Source: Nymphaea colorata
Lineage: Eukaryota > Streptophyta > Magnoliopsida > Nymphaeales > Nymphaeaceae
Direction of reading: 5' to 3'
NCBI RefSeq assembly: GCF_008831285.2
Contig: NC_045140.1
Span: 12,770,505-12,834,504 of the forward strand
DNA: 64,000 nucleotides
Both the position numbers and the translations under genes were made by a program. Below are positions 50,201-52,951 of this stretch, one piece after another. The notes below the pieces were generated by a model. The model did not search any database. It saw nothing but the letters and a program-made list of their open reading frames with translations, and had not been told where the DNA came from. How positions within the stretch are numbered: position 1 is the stretch's first letter; each line of letters opens with the position of its first letter.

Positions 50201-52788
50201 ACCTATTCCCCTATTTCCACTCATGCCCTAGTTCATCTCTTGGTGTGAATTGAATGTCGGTGCATTATGATACCCTTCATGTTGACCATGAAATAATAGT
50301 GTCACATAAGATTGGGACAATCAAGGAAACACAGCAATCAGCAGGCCTTTATATACCTCACTTATCTTGCTTTGCTTAAGGCAGAGAATGAATTGCGTCC
50401 TCCTACATCATGCTACTTTATATAAGGAAGAAGGTGAATTATGTCCGTATAAGCATATTTGATGCTTGCCTTTTTTCCCCCTCTTGCTGTCAATGTAATA
50501 TGTTATTCAGGTTTCATATTTTATCTGCTGTAGAAATAAACTTTGTTTTTTATTTTTATTTTTATTAATACAGTGATGCAGGATATTGTTTGTCGTCTTC
50601 ATTTTGCTTGCATATTTTGCTAATTGCTTTTCCCATGTTTTTGCAGTATGCCAAGTTTGTGAAACCTGCTTTTGATGATTTTGTTCTCCCATCAAAGAAG
50701 TATGCTGATGTCATCATACCTAGAGGAGGAGATAATCATGTGGCAATTGATTTAATTGTCCAACACATACGCACAAAGCTTGGCCAGCATAATTTGTGCA
50801 AAATTTACCCCAATGTTCATGTCATTCAGTCGACATTTCAGGTATTTATGGTTGATTGCTGTGGCTCTTAATTATCTTGTAGACTCTTAATGTCCAAGAT
50901 TTTTGTAGGTGACATATTTAGTGCAGTAACCCTTCACGAGAGAACTTTGCAGATACGTGGAATGCATACTTTGATTAGAGATAAGGACATAGCAACGAAT
51001 GACTTTGTTTTCTACTCAGATAGACTTATAAGGCTGGTAATCCATCAATCTTTAAGTTGCTTCCCAAGCTTAAGATGTAGAACACGTTGATCTTGTGATT
51101 GTTTTGGTACCTATCATTTTTGTAGACAGTCTTGGCTTTTATTATTATGTTACTGTTTTGCTGCAAAAAGTGGATTGGACATCCTCCGTTTGTAGCAATG
51201 GCATGGCTAGTGCCTCCTCCACTTTCTTCTTCCTTGTTTGGACAATAAAGAAAGTGCTGTATGTTTCAGAGGCATGCTTATATTTAACACTTTTTTGTTT
51301 GCTTTACTGATGCAAGATATTTGTCAGGTTGTAGAGCATGGTCTTGGCCACTTGCCTTTCACAGAGAAACAGGTTATGACTCCAACAGGTTCGTTGATTG
51401 GGGGAAAAATGTTATTGTGTCTTTGGTTTTTGCTGGCCTTTTAATTTCTCGTGCCATAAATTTTTGTCAATTGCTTGGATTTTTTTAAAGTTGTTGCTGT
51501 TTGGCAATGTATATGTTTGCTGTATGTTTGTAAGTTTCGTGTGTTGGCAAACTTGTTGTTCTCTTGTTGTGTCATATTGAACTGAAATTGCCATCATTTC
51601 CTTGGGATATCGAGTTTTAGATGTCCTGTTTTTGTGCTCATTGGTCAGTTATATAAGAGACATTAAACCAGCTATTTTGAAGTTACCACTTATTAGCTAT
51701 ATAGATTCCTAAGTGATGTCTTACTTTCTGAACTGCTGGGATGAGCTTGAGATATCTTGGCCAGTCATATGGTTGCATTCAGTTTATGCAAATCCATGAA
51801 TTGATCTGCGACTTGAAAAGTGGCCATGCCGAAAGGACATTTTACTGGATTTCTGATAGTTCCACAGGGTAAACCTGTTGAAATAAGAAGTCATTTTACC
51901 CTATTAGTTCTGCCAGGTAAAATTGTTGAGATAAAGCAGATAACAAGTGTTTTTGATATACATACCTTGTTGAGACAGTCATATATTCTTTTTGTTCTTT
52001 TCTACCCTTCAGAAAGGGCACTGTCATCATCTGATGTAAAGGAGCTCTTTGTATTGAGGCTTTGCACTTGTTATTGCTTATGTGCAACTTGGTCACTGTG
52101 CATGAGGACCTTAGGCAGGTAGAGGTACCCATGGAATTTTACATCGTCTGCACTTAGTGAAACAGGCTACAGTCAATATGTCACCTTTTGCTCATAACTG
52201 GCATGCTGACAAAATTTGGGCTCTCTTCCTGCTAGTAAGAACAATGGGTTTATCTTACGACTTATTGATCCAAACAATTGATGGCTTTTTCCTGTTAATA
52301 AGAAAAAAGGGTCTATGCTACTCACCATCATGCTTGAAACCATTATTTGTCCTTTTCACAAGTTACTTGCTCATGCTGATCTCTTCATAGTTGTGGAAGC
52401 ATATACATGATTTTTGCTTTCAGTGTTTACTTCTATACTTGGAACACCCTTTCCTGGCTGTATACCAAAACGTTACTTATACAGCTAAGGTCCTCATAGT
52501 TCTGCAAAGCTTATGCGTGATTTCTGCTTCTGCACTTGAGTGCCCCTTTCTAGCTGGACACGAACATGCTATTGATACCGGTTCATGTCCTTCCTCCTTA
52601 TTTCTACTTCATATCTTCATACTTTTTTTACCATCCCCATGATTGGATGAAATCAATATTGACTTCTGGCATTCATGCAAGAATTGCTGCTTAATATATG
52701 ACTCTGCCTTCACCTTGTAATTTGTAGGATCTGTATATACTGGAGTTGACTTTTGCAAGAAATTGTGTGGTGTCTCCATTATTCGAAG
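1..52788 (+). CDS. UKL: Uridine kinase-like protein (uridine kinase + UPRT-like domain), partial, 10 exons
   Basis: Joined exons: 1-108, 291-382, 1568-1637, 19109-19227, 38708-38804, 49375-49454, 50647-50841, 50953-51036, 51328-51388, 52728-52788. The product matches the plant UKL family, which phosphorylates uridine/cytidine to UMP/CMP in pyrimidine salvage and carries a C-terminal uracil phosphoribosyltransferase-like domain whose activity is doubtful in plants (family knowledge). Seen: a P-loop GGTASGKTT in exon 2, DSFYRGLT in exon 3, the YDF motif in exon 4, ILEGIL in exon 5, RDTVERGRD in exon 6 and [22 protein letters not shown] in part of exon 7. The UPRT-like part begins around [10 protein letters not shown] in exon 8. 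Phases agree at all nine junctions with no stop or frameshift, so the gene looks functional. The start codon lies before position 1. The last exons, including the PRPP-binding loop, were not found up to 64000. Nine introns are GT-AG; intron 6 is GC-AG. Confidence 0.93.
291..382 (+). CDS. UKL: UKL exon 2: P-loop of the uridine kinase domain
   Basis: Follows a TCAG acceptor. The first two bases complete the Gly codon left open by exon 1. It encodes [20 protein letters not shown], with the ATP-binding P-loop GGTASGKTT at 299-325, and ends at VVLVNQ before a GTGAGG donor at 383. Confidence 0.95.
383..1567 (+). other. UKL intron 2 with a small tandem duplication
   Basis: AT-rich intronic sequence with no coding signal. 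The one feature seen is a perfect head-to-tail duplication of a 27-bp unit starting CCTAGTCATAAAAAAC, copies at 1334-1360 and 1361-1387. Confidence 0.8.
1568..1637 (+). CDS. UKL: UKL exon 3: substrate-binding DSFYRGL segment
   Basis: Acceptor TTTGCAG ends at 1567. Encodes [20 protein letters not shown] then DHP; the Asp-Ser-Phe-Tyr motif is conserved in uridine kinases close to the substrate site. The last base opens an Asp codon finished 17.5 kb downstream. The donor is GTAACC at 1638. Confidence 0.95.
1690..1959 (+). repeat. Two-copy tandem repeat, 135-bp unit
   Basis: Copies at 1690-1824 and 1825-1959 start with CAACACACAACTGATC and differ at only about two positions, so the duplication is recent. 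It lies at the 5' side of intron 3. No coding potential. Confidence 0.9.
1960..3052 (+). other. Intron 3 stretch, AT-rich, no gene
   Basis: I see no gene. Around 2725-2850 there is a palindromic A/T-rich patch with AAAACGCGTTTAAA and a GTTAAAAACG/CGTTTTTAAC inverted pair. This resembles the TTAACGTTAAA tract inside the right end of hAT-1 and may be old DNA-transposon debris. Confidence 0.5.
3053..3600 (-). pseudogene. CopE: relic of copia RT/RNase H, 3' part
   Basis: On the minus strand, degenerate copia polymerase can be read. Around 3430-3600 there is a [10 protein letters not shown] segment that corresponds to the YVDD region of reverse transcriptase. At 3053-3300 there is an RNase H end with [19 protein letters not shown] and NKSAIYISN. 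Stops and frameshifts are frequent. The relic resumes on the far side of CopA-1 at 9054, so CopA-1 landed inside it. Much older than its neighbours; no LTR recognised. Confidence 0.7.
3601..3605. repeat. CopA-1 target-site duplication (left)
   Basis: ATTAC, repeated exactly at 9049-9053 on the other side of the element. Confidence 0.95.
3606..3845 (-). repeat. CopA-1 3' LTR
   Basis: 240 bp, about 97% identical to 8809-9048. Preceded, on the element strand, by the purine run TTGAGGGGAG at about 3846-3855, the plus-strand primer. Confidence 0.95.
3846..7450 (-). pseudogene. CopA-1 pol (protease, integrase, RT, RNase H)
   Basis: Minus strand, in order: aspartic protease with [16 protein letters not shown]-pre-integrase with [10 protein letters not shown] and a CDVCQFAKH zinc site; integrase with [15 protein letters not shown] and GVAERKNR; reverse transcriptase with [10 protein letters not shown] and [11 protein letters not shown]; RNase H with DADWAGC and [12 protein letters not shown]. 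Two in-frame stops interrupt it: TAG at 6275-6277, just after the integrase catalytic Glu region (Gln to stop), and TGA at 4130-4132 in RNase H (Leu to stop). Otherwise the frame is well kept, so the death is fairly recent. Confidence 0.92.
7390..8213 (-). pseudogene. CopA-1 gag
   Basis: Starts at [14 protein letters not shown] (8213). The gag domain follows, with [16 protein letters not shown] and [13 protein letters not shown] Trp-to-stop (TGA) change lies at 7716-7718. The frame then continues to a CCHC knuckle beginning [13 protein letters not shown], where a small deletion shifts the frame and loses the last Cys. Gag would form the particle and bind element RNA; this copy cannot make it whole. 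Confidence 0.88.
8214..8796 (-). other. CopA-1 untranslated leader
   Basis: GC-rich leader between primer site and gag. Several long open frames exist on both strands, but none resembles a protein family and they match only the base composition. It contains the family motif CCGTGAAGTTCCGG beside the primer site. Confidence 0.75.
8797..8808 (-). promoter_or_regulatory. CopA-1 primer-binding site
   Basis: Reads TGGTATCAGAGC on the minus strand directly inside the 5' LTR. This is the initiator Met-tRNA complement typical of plant Ty1/copia elements. Confidence 0.93.
8809..9048 (-). repeat. CopA-1 5' LTR
   Basis: 240 bp with TG...CA ends on the element strand. The inner edge abuts the primer site (GCTCTGATACCA on the + strand). 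The outer edge is followed by the ATTAC TSD. Confidence 0.95.
9054..9300 (-). pseudogene. CopE: relic of copia reverse transcriptase, N-terminal part
   Basis: On the minus strand: [20 protein letters not shown], then [12 protein letters not shown], recognisable as the start of a copia reverse transcriptase palm (usual form PVARMTTVR...[11 protein letters not shown]). It is degenerate and continues in the same orientation at 3600 beyond CopA-1. Confidence 0.68.
9301..9620 (+). other. Intron 3 stretch, no gene
   Basis: AT-rich. Possibly more of the degraded CopE relic, but nothing can be read with confidence. Confidence 0.5.
9629..9757. repeat. hAT-1 left terminus: inverted repeat, GTACGG array and (TA)n
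   Basis: CTATGTCACATAGGTACGGG, three direct GGTACGG units, then TTTGGGTACGGGGGTACGG, a short CA run and a (TA)n microsatellite of about 48 bp (9710-9757). The same layout, inverted, recurs at 53880-53971 and 54868-54985. Confidence 0.88.
10062..11411 (-). pseudogene. hAT-1 transposase, central and C-terminal part
   Basis: Open from the CopB-1 insertion point. It encodes [13 protein letters not shown], the conserved [16 protein letters not shown] and [17 protein letters not shown] of DUF659-type hAT transposases, and then the C-terminal dimerisation (hATC) part with [29 protein letters not shown] and [16 protein letters not shown]. After SNYYR a GTATTT donor is likely. An acidic tail exon with [16 protein letters not shown] can be read at about 9860-10040. 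The 5' part lies at 16817-17539, so the gene is disrupted by the 5.4-kb CopB-1. Confidence 0.92.
11412..11633 (-). repeat. CopB-1 3' LTR
   Basis: 222 bp, two substitutions from the 5' LTR. Next to a CTTGAGGGGGAG polypurine tract on the element strand. Confidence 0.95.
11641..14923 (-). pseudogene. CopB-1 pol
   Basis: Order: protease ([12 protein letters not shown]), GAG-pre-integrase ([24 protein letters not shown]), integrase ([29 protein letters not shown]), reverse transcriptase ([13 protein letters not shown]) and RNase H ([21 protein letters not shown], ending SMFNMYAPA). Breaks: a Gln-to-TAG stop at about 13970 in the integrase; a frame change near 12760; and a 14-bp tandem duplication (12555-12568 repeated at 12569-12582) just downstream of the catalytic Asp pair of RT. 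Confidence 0.92.
14999..15879 (-). pseudogene. CopB-1 gag
   Basis: Starts [17 protein letters not shown] at 15879, then the copia gag domain with [17 protein letters not shown] and [16 protein letters not shown] frameshift near 15315 separates it from a Gly/Arg-rich stretch and a complete CCHC knuckle with [18 protein letters not shown] stop follows GKNS at about 14999. Confidence 0.88.
16368..16407 (-). promoter_or_regulatory. CopB family leader hairpin (copy 1)
   Basis: A perfect 15-bp inverted repeat (GGAGTCTATTCACGC and its complement) around a 10-nt loop, 170 nt downstream of the primer site in element orientation. The loop on the element strand is TAGGAGAGAT. The stem is identical in CopB-2 and CopB-3. 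Location and conservation suggest an RNA structure for packaging, dimerisation or translation control (inference). Confidence 0.85.
16578..16589 (-). promoter_or_regulatory. CopB-1 primer-binding site
   Basis: TGGTATCAGAGC on the minus strand, directly inside the 5' LTR. Confidence 0.93.
16590..16811 (-). repeat. CopB-1 5' LTR
   Basis: 222 bp, TGTTGAATAAG...GCTACA on the element strand. It contains the near-palindrome AATCTCTTTTATAAGAGAGAT, which includes the likely TATA element. Confidence 0.95.
16817..17539 (-). pseudogene. hAT-1 transposase, N-terminal part (BED finger, start of DUF659)
   Basis: Starts [16 protein letters not shown] at 17539. A BED-type zinc finger follows: [24 protein letters not shown] and [10 protein letters not shown] with C-x2-C and trailing His/Cys. 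At about 17110-17170 one or two frame breaks separate it from [13 protein letters not shown] and [10 protein letters not shown], the first catalytic-core motif. The frame runs into LINFIAY and is interrupted by CopB-1; across the insertion it continues exactly at 11411. Confidence 0.88.
18371..18555. repeat. hAT-1 right terminus: GTACGG/ACCGGT-rich subterminal array
   Basis: Many GGTACGG, GTACCGG and TACCGGT units in both orientations with GGTCAA spacers, ending CCCGTGTATCATAG at 18555. Homologous sequence starts the MITE at 53533. Confidence 0.88.
18564..19108 (+). other. 3' end of UKL intron 3, no gene
   Basis: Ordinary intron sequence with T-rich tracts leading to the TGTTTCAG acceptor. 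No element recognised. Confidence 0.7.
19109..19227 (+). CDS. UKL: UKL exon 4: DAFDTEQLL to SESFRK
   Basis: Acceptor TGTTTCAG ends at 19108. The two leading bases complete the Asp codon begun in exon 3. Encodes [19 protein letters not shown], then the conserved PIYDFKNH, ending at FRK in phase 0 with a GTATGT donor at 19228. It is flanked by the two largest complete introns of the window. Confidence 0.95.
19228..19739 (+). other. 5' end of UKL intron 4, no gene
   Basis: T-rich intronic sequence without recognisable elements, up to the GTATA target site of CopA-2. Confidence 0.7.
19745..19977 (+). repeat. CopA-2 5' LTR
   Basis: 233 bp, TGTTGATGGG...TTTCTACA, followed directly by the primer site at 19978. 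Related to the LTRs of CopA-1, CopA-3 and CopA-4. Confidence 0.93.
19978..19989 (+). promoter_or_regulatory. CopA-2 primer-binding site
   Basis: TGGTATCAGAGC immediately after the 5' LTR. Confidence 0.92.
19990..21150 (+). other. CopA-2 leader with repeated GTGAAGTTCCGG motif
   Basis: GC-rich, C/T-rich leader. A motif close to GTGAAGTTCCGG or GTGGAGTTCCGG recurs about six times (near 20101, 20215, 20278, 20613, 20680 and 20979), often after TGCTGTC. No protein family recognised in its open frames. Confidence 0.65.
21151..21897 (+). pseudogene. CopA-2 pol, first fragment (protease to integrase)
   Basis: Starts with the protease ([20 protein letters not shown]) directly after the leader, so gag is deleted. 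A remnant of the GAG-pre-integrase region follows. An internal deletion jumps to the integrase C-terminal region ([27 protein letters not shown]) at about 21600. Stops and shifts are present. It is interrupted at 21897 by CopA-3 and resumes at 25995. Confidence 0.85.
21898..22148 (+). repeat. CopA-3 5' LTR
   Basis: 251 bp, TGTGGACTTG...TTTCTACA, then TGGTATCAGAGC at 22149-22160. Confidence 0.92.
22161..23036 (+). other. CopA-3 leader, including about 550 bp not seen in relatives
   Basis: 22161-22490 is a CCG-rich leader like that of other CopA copies. 22490-23030 has a different look, with phrases such as GGACCGTTGGATTTTGATG and CAAGTTTGACGTCGATCGG, and no CopA-1 or CopA-4 counterpart that I can see. 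It replaces gag and protease. No coding function assigned. Confidence 0.6.
23037..25746 (+). pseudogene. CopA-3 pol remnant (integrase, RT, RNase H)
   Basis: Integrase from HSDVWGPSG through [10 protein letters not shown] and [12 protein letters not shown]; the copia-specific [12 protein letters not shown] region; RT with [17 protein letters not shown] and [13 protein letters not shown]; RNase H with [16 protein letters not shown] and [12 protein letters not shown], ending at [12 protein letters not shown]. Breaks: a stop in integrase near 23179, a frameshift near 24080, TAG near 24292, a frameshift near 24925 and TAA near 25054. Decay after insertion is moderate, in keeping with its LTR divergence. 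Confidence 0.9.
25741..25994 (+). repeat. CopA-3 3' LTR
   Basis: 254 bp. The first base is C instead of T (CGTTGACATG), a point change in the LTR end. Followed by the AAGAG TSD. Confidence 0.92.
25995..27899 (+). pseudogene. CopA-2 pol, second fragment (linker, RT, RNase H)
   Basis: Continues CopA-2 from the CopA-3 insertion. It carries the Asn/Pro-rich linker; RT with [17 protein letters not shown] and [11 protein letters not shown]; a break at the YVDD region near 27100; and RNase H down to the RERIDAK region. About 80 bp around 26430-26510 is duplicated in tandem at 26511-26590. Many stops. CopB-2 interrupts it at 27899; the last 139 bp are at 35711-35849. Confidence 0.88.
27900..28127 (-). 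repeat. CopB-2 3' LTR
   Basis: 228 bp, TG...CA. On the element strand it is preceded by CTTGAGGGAGAG at about 28128-28139. Confidence 0.93.
28128..28453 (-). pseudogene. CopB-2 RNase H, C-terminal fragment
   Basis: Minus strand: [27 protein letters not shown] and [15 protein letters not shown], the copia RNase H end. It has a small internal deletion and is cut at YRAM by the solo LTR inserted at 28454; it resumes at 31484. Confidence 0.87.
28454..31483. mobile_element. Solo LTR of Ty3/gypsy type (Tekay/Del-like), 3.03 kb
   Basis: A 3030-bp insert starting TGTCACACACCG and ending GCGTTACA, with a perfect 5-bp TSD TTCGG (28449-28453, 31484-31488). CopB-2 RNase H reads on across it. It has no gag-pol sequence and no internal LTR pair. 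Long LTRs beginning TGTCACACC are characteristic of the Tekay/Del chromoviruses (family knowledge), so this is most likely what remains after LTR-LTR recombination. It includes a direct repeat of about 43 bp starting CCCAAATCATCAATTC (30618-30703) and a G/A-rich 3' third (30900-31260). Confidence 0.82.
31484..34723 (-). pseudogene. CopB-2 gag-pol remnant
   Basis: From the 5' side: the gag start [17 protein letters not shown] at 34723, then after about 100 residues a deletion that removes most of gag and the zinc knuckle. Then protease ([11 protein letters not shown], where the catalytic DSG reads DPR), integrase ([34 protein letters not shown]), RT ([13 protein letters not shown]) and the start of RNase H. 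Many stops and shifts. The altered active-site motif shows it cannot have acted recently. Confidence 0.88.
35233..35272 (-). promoter_or_regulatory. CopB family leader hairpin (copy 2)
   Basis: Same 15-bp stem as at 16368; the loop on the element strand is TAGGAGATAT. It lies 164 nt from the primer site. Confidence 0.85.
35437..35448 (-). promoter_or_regulatory. CopB-2 primer-binding site
   Basis: TGGTATCAGAGC on the minus strand, directly inside the 5' LTR. Confidence 0.92.
35449..35710 (-). repeat. CopB-2 5' LTR with 34-bp tandem duplication
   Basis: A unit containing GAAGTCGTGAGAGTTGGGG and GAGAAAACGTT occurs twice head to tail (about 35481-35548), where the 3' LTR has it once. Confidence 0.93.
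35711..35849 (+). pseudogene. CopA-2 RNase H, last fragment
   Basis: Resumes after the CTAAA TSD: the KEL..LPY region, [15 protein letters not shown]-type sequence and the CPTLRE end, then the polypurine tract. Confirms that CopB-2 lies inside CopA-2. Confidence 0.88.
35850..36071 (+). repeat. CopA-2 3' LTR
   Basis: 222 bp. Preceded by the polypurine tract GAGGGAGAG at 35841-35849 and followed by GTATA. Confidence 0.93.
36077..36777 (+). other. Intron 4 stretch after the retrotransposon nest
   Basis: No gene. A minus-strand frame at 36408-36635 has one [10 protein letters not shown] zinc-knuckle-like patch but lacks the final Cys and a gag context. Confidence 0.55.
36778..36928 (+). repeat. 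(AC)n/(AT)n microsatellite with duplicated flank
   Basis: An (AC)n-(AT)n tract followed by ACAAAGTACAAACTATG and CTTAAGCCAAGCAATTGAC occurs twice in tandem, at about 36778-36856 and 36857-36928. Confidence 0.85.
36905..38220 (+). repeat. Two diverged tandem units of about 660 bp, unclassified
   Basis: Anchors repeat in order at a spacing of 650-690 bp: GCCAAGCAATTG at 36913 and 37564; CAATGGGCAT at about 36990 and 37655; GGGGGGAGGCTGT; a Gly/Cys-rich patch with GCATCGCC; ACCATGA.TTTTTCAA at about 37463 and 38153; and CATTACACCAAA near the end of each. Open frames inside are composition effects. It resembles no element I know. Confidence 0.65.
38221..38707 (+). other. 3' end of UKL intron 4
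   Basis: Contains a (TG)n/(TATG)n microsatellite at about 38235-38275 and AT-rich sequence up to the splice acceptor. No gene. Confidence 0.65.
38708..38804 (+). CDS. UKL: UKL exon 5: ILEGIL segment
   Basis: Follows an AG at 38706-38707. Encodes [20 protein letters not shown], then MNMKIFVDT. The VIILEGIL strand is the Walker-B-like part of the kinase core. It ends with one base of an Asp codon before a GT donor at 38805. Confidence 0.94.
39019..39372. mobile_element. hAT-like MITE, 354 bp
   Basis: Ends CAATGTTGTTAAATGCG and, read inward from the right, CACTGTTGTTAGATGTG are inverted repeats. The flanks GTGAAAAT (39011-39018) and GTGAAATA (39373-39380) match in 6 of 8 bases, as for an aged 8-bp hAT duplication. 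The interior has GAGGCGAAGC-type and CCTCAGA/TCTGAGG repeats and no coding sequence. Confidence 0.68.
39381..39903 (+). other. Intron 5 stretch, no gene
   Basis: AT-rich, nothing recognised. Confidence 0.6.
40751..40983 (+). repeat. CopB-3 5' LTR
   Basis: 233 bp, TGTTGAAATAAG...GCTGCAACA; contains AATCTCTTTATAATAGAGATT (TATA-like core) and a (CT)n run. Confidence 0.94.
40984..40995 (+). promoter_or_regulatory. CopB-3 primer-binding site
   Basis: TGGTATCAGAGC directly after the 5' LTR. Confidence 0.93.
41201..41240 (+). promoter_or_regulatory. CopB family leader hairpin (copy 3)
   Basis: Stem GGAGTCTATTCACGC and its complement, loop TAGGAGGTAT. Identical stem to the two other copies; 205 nt from the primer site. 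Confidence 0.86.
41541..42648 (+). pseudogene. CopB-3 RT C-terminal half and RNase H
   Basis: Reads from [18 protein letters not shown] through [20 protein letters not shown] and [20 protein letters not shown] to the RNase H domain. A small deletion near 42130 (where SSPGKG would be) shifts the frame. RNase H then continues in a second frame with [21 protein letters not shown] and [15 protein letters not shown], ending NMFNMCAPA just before the polypurine tract. Confidence 0.92.
42653..42880 (+). repeat. CopB-3 3' LTR
   Basis: 228 bp, with a shorter (CT)n run than the 5' LTR. Preceded by GAGGGGGAG. Confidence 0.94.
43141..43580 (+). other. Intron 5 stretch, no gene
   Basis: AT-rich, nothing recognised. 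Confidence 0.6.
43581..45121 (-). pseudogene. CopA-4 protease-integrase remnant
   Basis: Protease [23 protein letters not shown]-pre-integrase with [16 protein letters not shown] and [10 protein letters not shown]; integrase with [14 protein letters not shown]; then breaks near 44290. A run of 12 G at 44140-44151, against 7 in CopA-1, shifts the frame between SYTPP and the [13 protein letters not shown] motif, which suggests homopolymer slippage. Ends after the [15 protein letters not shown] linker. Confidence 0.88.
45049..45980 (-). pseudogene. CopA-4 gag
   Basis: Copia gag with [16 protein letters not shown]-type sequence, [13 protein letters not shown] and [18 protein letters not shown], and a complete CCHC knuckle [14 protein letters not shown]. 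Of the CopA copies here it has the best kept gag. It shifts frame near 45115 before the protease. The N-terminal end (45925-46060) is in another frame. Confidence 0.88.
46020..46753 (-). other. CopA-4 leader
   Basis: GC-rich leader with GGCGGC-type repeats and copies of CCGGAACTTCACGG or CCGGAACTCCACGG on the + strand (46587, 46741), the CopA leader motif in reverse. Its open frames have no family resemblance. Confidence 0.7.
46766..47020 (-). repeat. CopA-4 5' LTR
   Basis: Begins TGTAGAAACACGAGG on the + strand directly after GCTCTGATACCA, ends CTTCAACA. No partner LTR within the window. Confidence 0.88.
47021..47745 (+). other. AT-rich intronic sequence with a GCCTAGGCG terminus
   Basis: 47021-47560 is rich in TATATGTTATAT-like sequence with no gene. 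At 47600-47662 GCCTAGGCTCGCCTAGGCGG and CACCTTGGCAACATAGG look like the end of a hAT-like MITE. Its partner end was not found. Confidence 0.55.
47746..48212 (+). mobile_element. CopD: 3' end of another copia element
   Basis: A degenerate RNase H end ([34 protein letters not shown]), then the polypurine tract TTGAGGGGGAG at 47997-48007 and a 205-bp LTR at 48008-48212 (TGTTGAGACTTG...TCTCAACA). The rest is missing on the 5' side. The LTR differs from those of CopA, CopB and CopC. Confidence 0.82.
48299..48734 (+). mobile_element. TRIM-like miniature LTR retrotransposon, 436 bp
   Basis: LTRs at 48299-48466 (168 bp) and 48544-48734 (191 bp) start TGTAACACCCCAGAAG and end GGGTCGGGTTGTTATA. The interior is only 77 bp. 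It holds a primer-site sequence TGGTATTGGAGC (48469-48480), close to the usual TGGTATCAGAGC, and a purine run AAGGGGGGTGGA (48531-48542) before the second LTR. The TSD CAACT is perfect (48294-48298, 48735-48739). It has no coding capacity. The LTRs differ at about a dozen sites (near 7%), and the 3' LTR has 23 bp that the 5' LTR lacks. This layout defines terminal-repeat retrotransposons in miniature. Confidence 0.88.
48740..49374 (+). other. 3' end of UKL intron 5
   Basis: Ordinary intron sequence with a polypyrimidine stretch (TTTTTCCTTTTTCCCCC) before the TTTAAG acceptor. Confidence 0.7.
49375..49454 (+). CDS. UKL: UKL exon 6: DADVRLARR to SVLEQ
   Basis: Acceptor TTTAAG ends at 49374. Completes the Asp codon and encodes [20 protein letters not shown] then VNSVLEQ, with the Arg-rich lid of uridine kinases. 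The last codon is CAG and the following intron starts with GCAAGT, a GC donor rather than GT. The frame continues exactly in exon 7. Confidence 0.94.
49455..50646 (+). other. UKL intron 6, GC-AG type, with a C23 run
   Basis: Begins GCAAGT after CAG and ends TTGCAG, a non-canonical GC-AG intron with an otherwise strong donor. A run of about 23 C at 50159-50181 lies inside; its length may be uncertain. No element recognised. Confidence 0.88.
50647..50841 (+). CDS. UKL: UKL exon 7: end of kinase domain
   Basis: The longest exon here, exactly 65 codons in phase 0. Acceptor TTGCAG ends at 50646. Encodes [20 protein letters not shown], the VIIPRGGDN motif, and ends at VHVIQSTFQ before GTATTT at 50842. 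It closes the uridine kinase domain. Confidence 0.96.
50953..51036 (+). CDS. UKL: UKL exon 8: start of UPRT-like domain
   Basis: 28 codons in phase 0, encoding [20 protein letters not shown] then YSDRLIRL. This is the usual N-terminal boundary of the phosphoribosyltransferase-like half. Introns 7 (111 bp) and 8 (291 bp) are of ordinary size, unlike introns 3-5. Confidence 0.95.
51328..51388 (+). CDS. UKL: UKL exon 9: [11 protein letters not shown]
   Basis: Acceptor TTGTCAG ends at 51327. Encodes [20 protein letters not shown] and one base of the following Gly codon; the donor is GT at 51389. The segment is strongly conserved in UPRT-like domains. Confidence 0.95.
51389..52727 (+). other. UKL intron 9, no gene
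   Basis: T-rich, 1339 bp. I see no transposon or coding signal. Confidence 0.7.
52728..52788 (+). CDS. UKL: UKL exon 10: [17 protein letters not shown]
   Basis: Acceptor TTTGTAG ends at 52727. Encodes [19 protein letters not shown] and two bases of the next (Ser) codon, then a GT donor at 52789. The family continues with about 130 more residues, including the PRPP-binding loop, but no matching exon was seen up to 64000. The next intron is therefore longer than 11.2 kb, or the gene is cut here. Confidence 0.93.
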
Positions 52789-52951
52789 GTTTGAGCTGAA
52801 ACTTTATTCGAGCTTTTGATTGCTTGTATTTTGATTTTGTAGTTGTTAGATTATCTGTTTCTACAAAATGTTCTTGGGAAATGTCTTTAAATCATGCCCT
52901 CCATTGCCAAAGACATCAGTCTGTAGAGTTTGTTGATGTGCATGTTGTCAT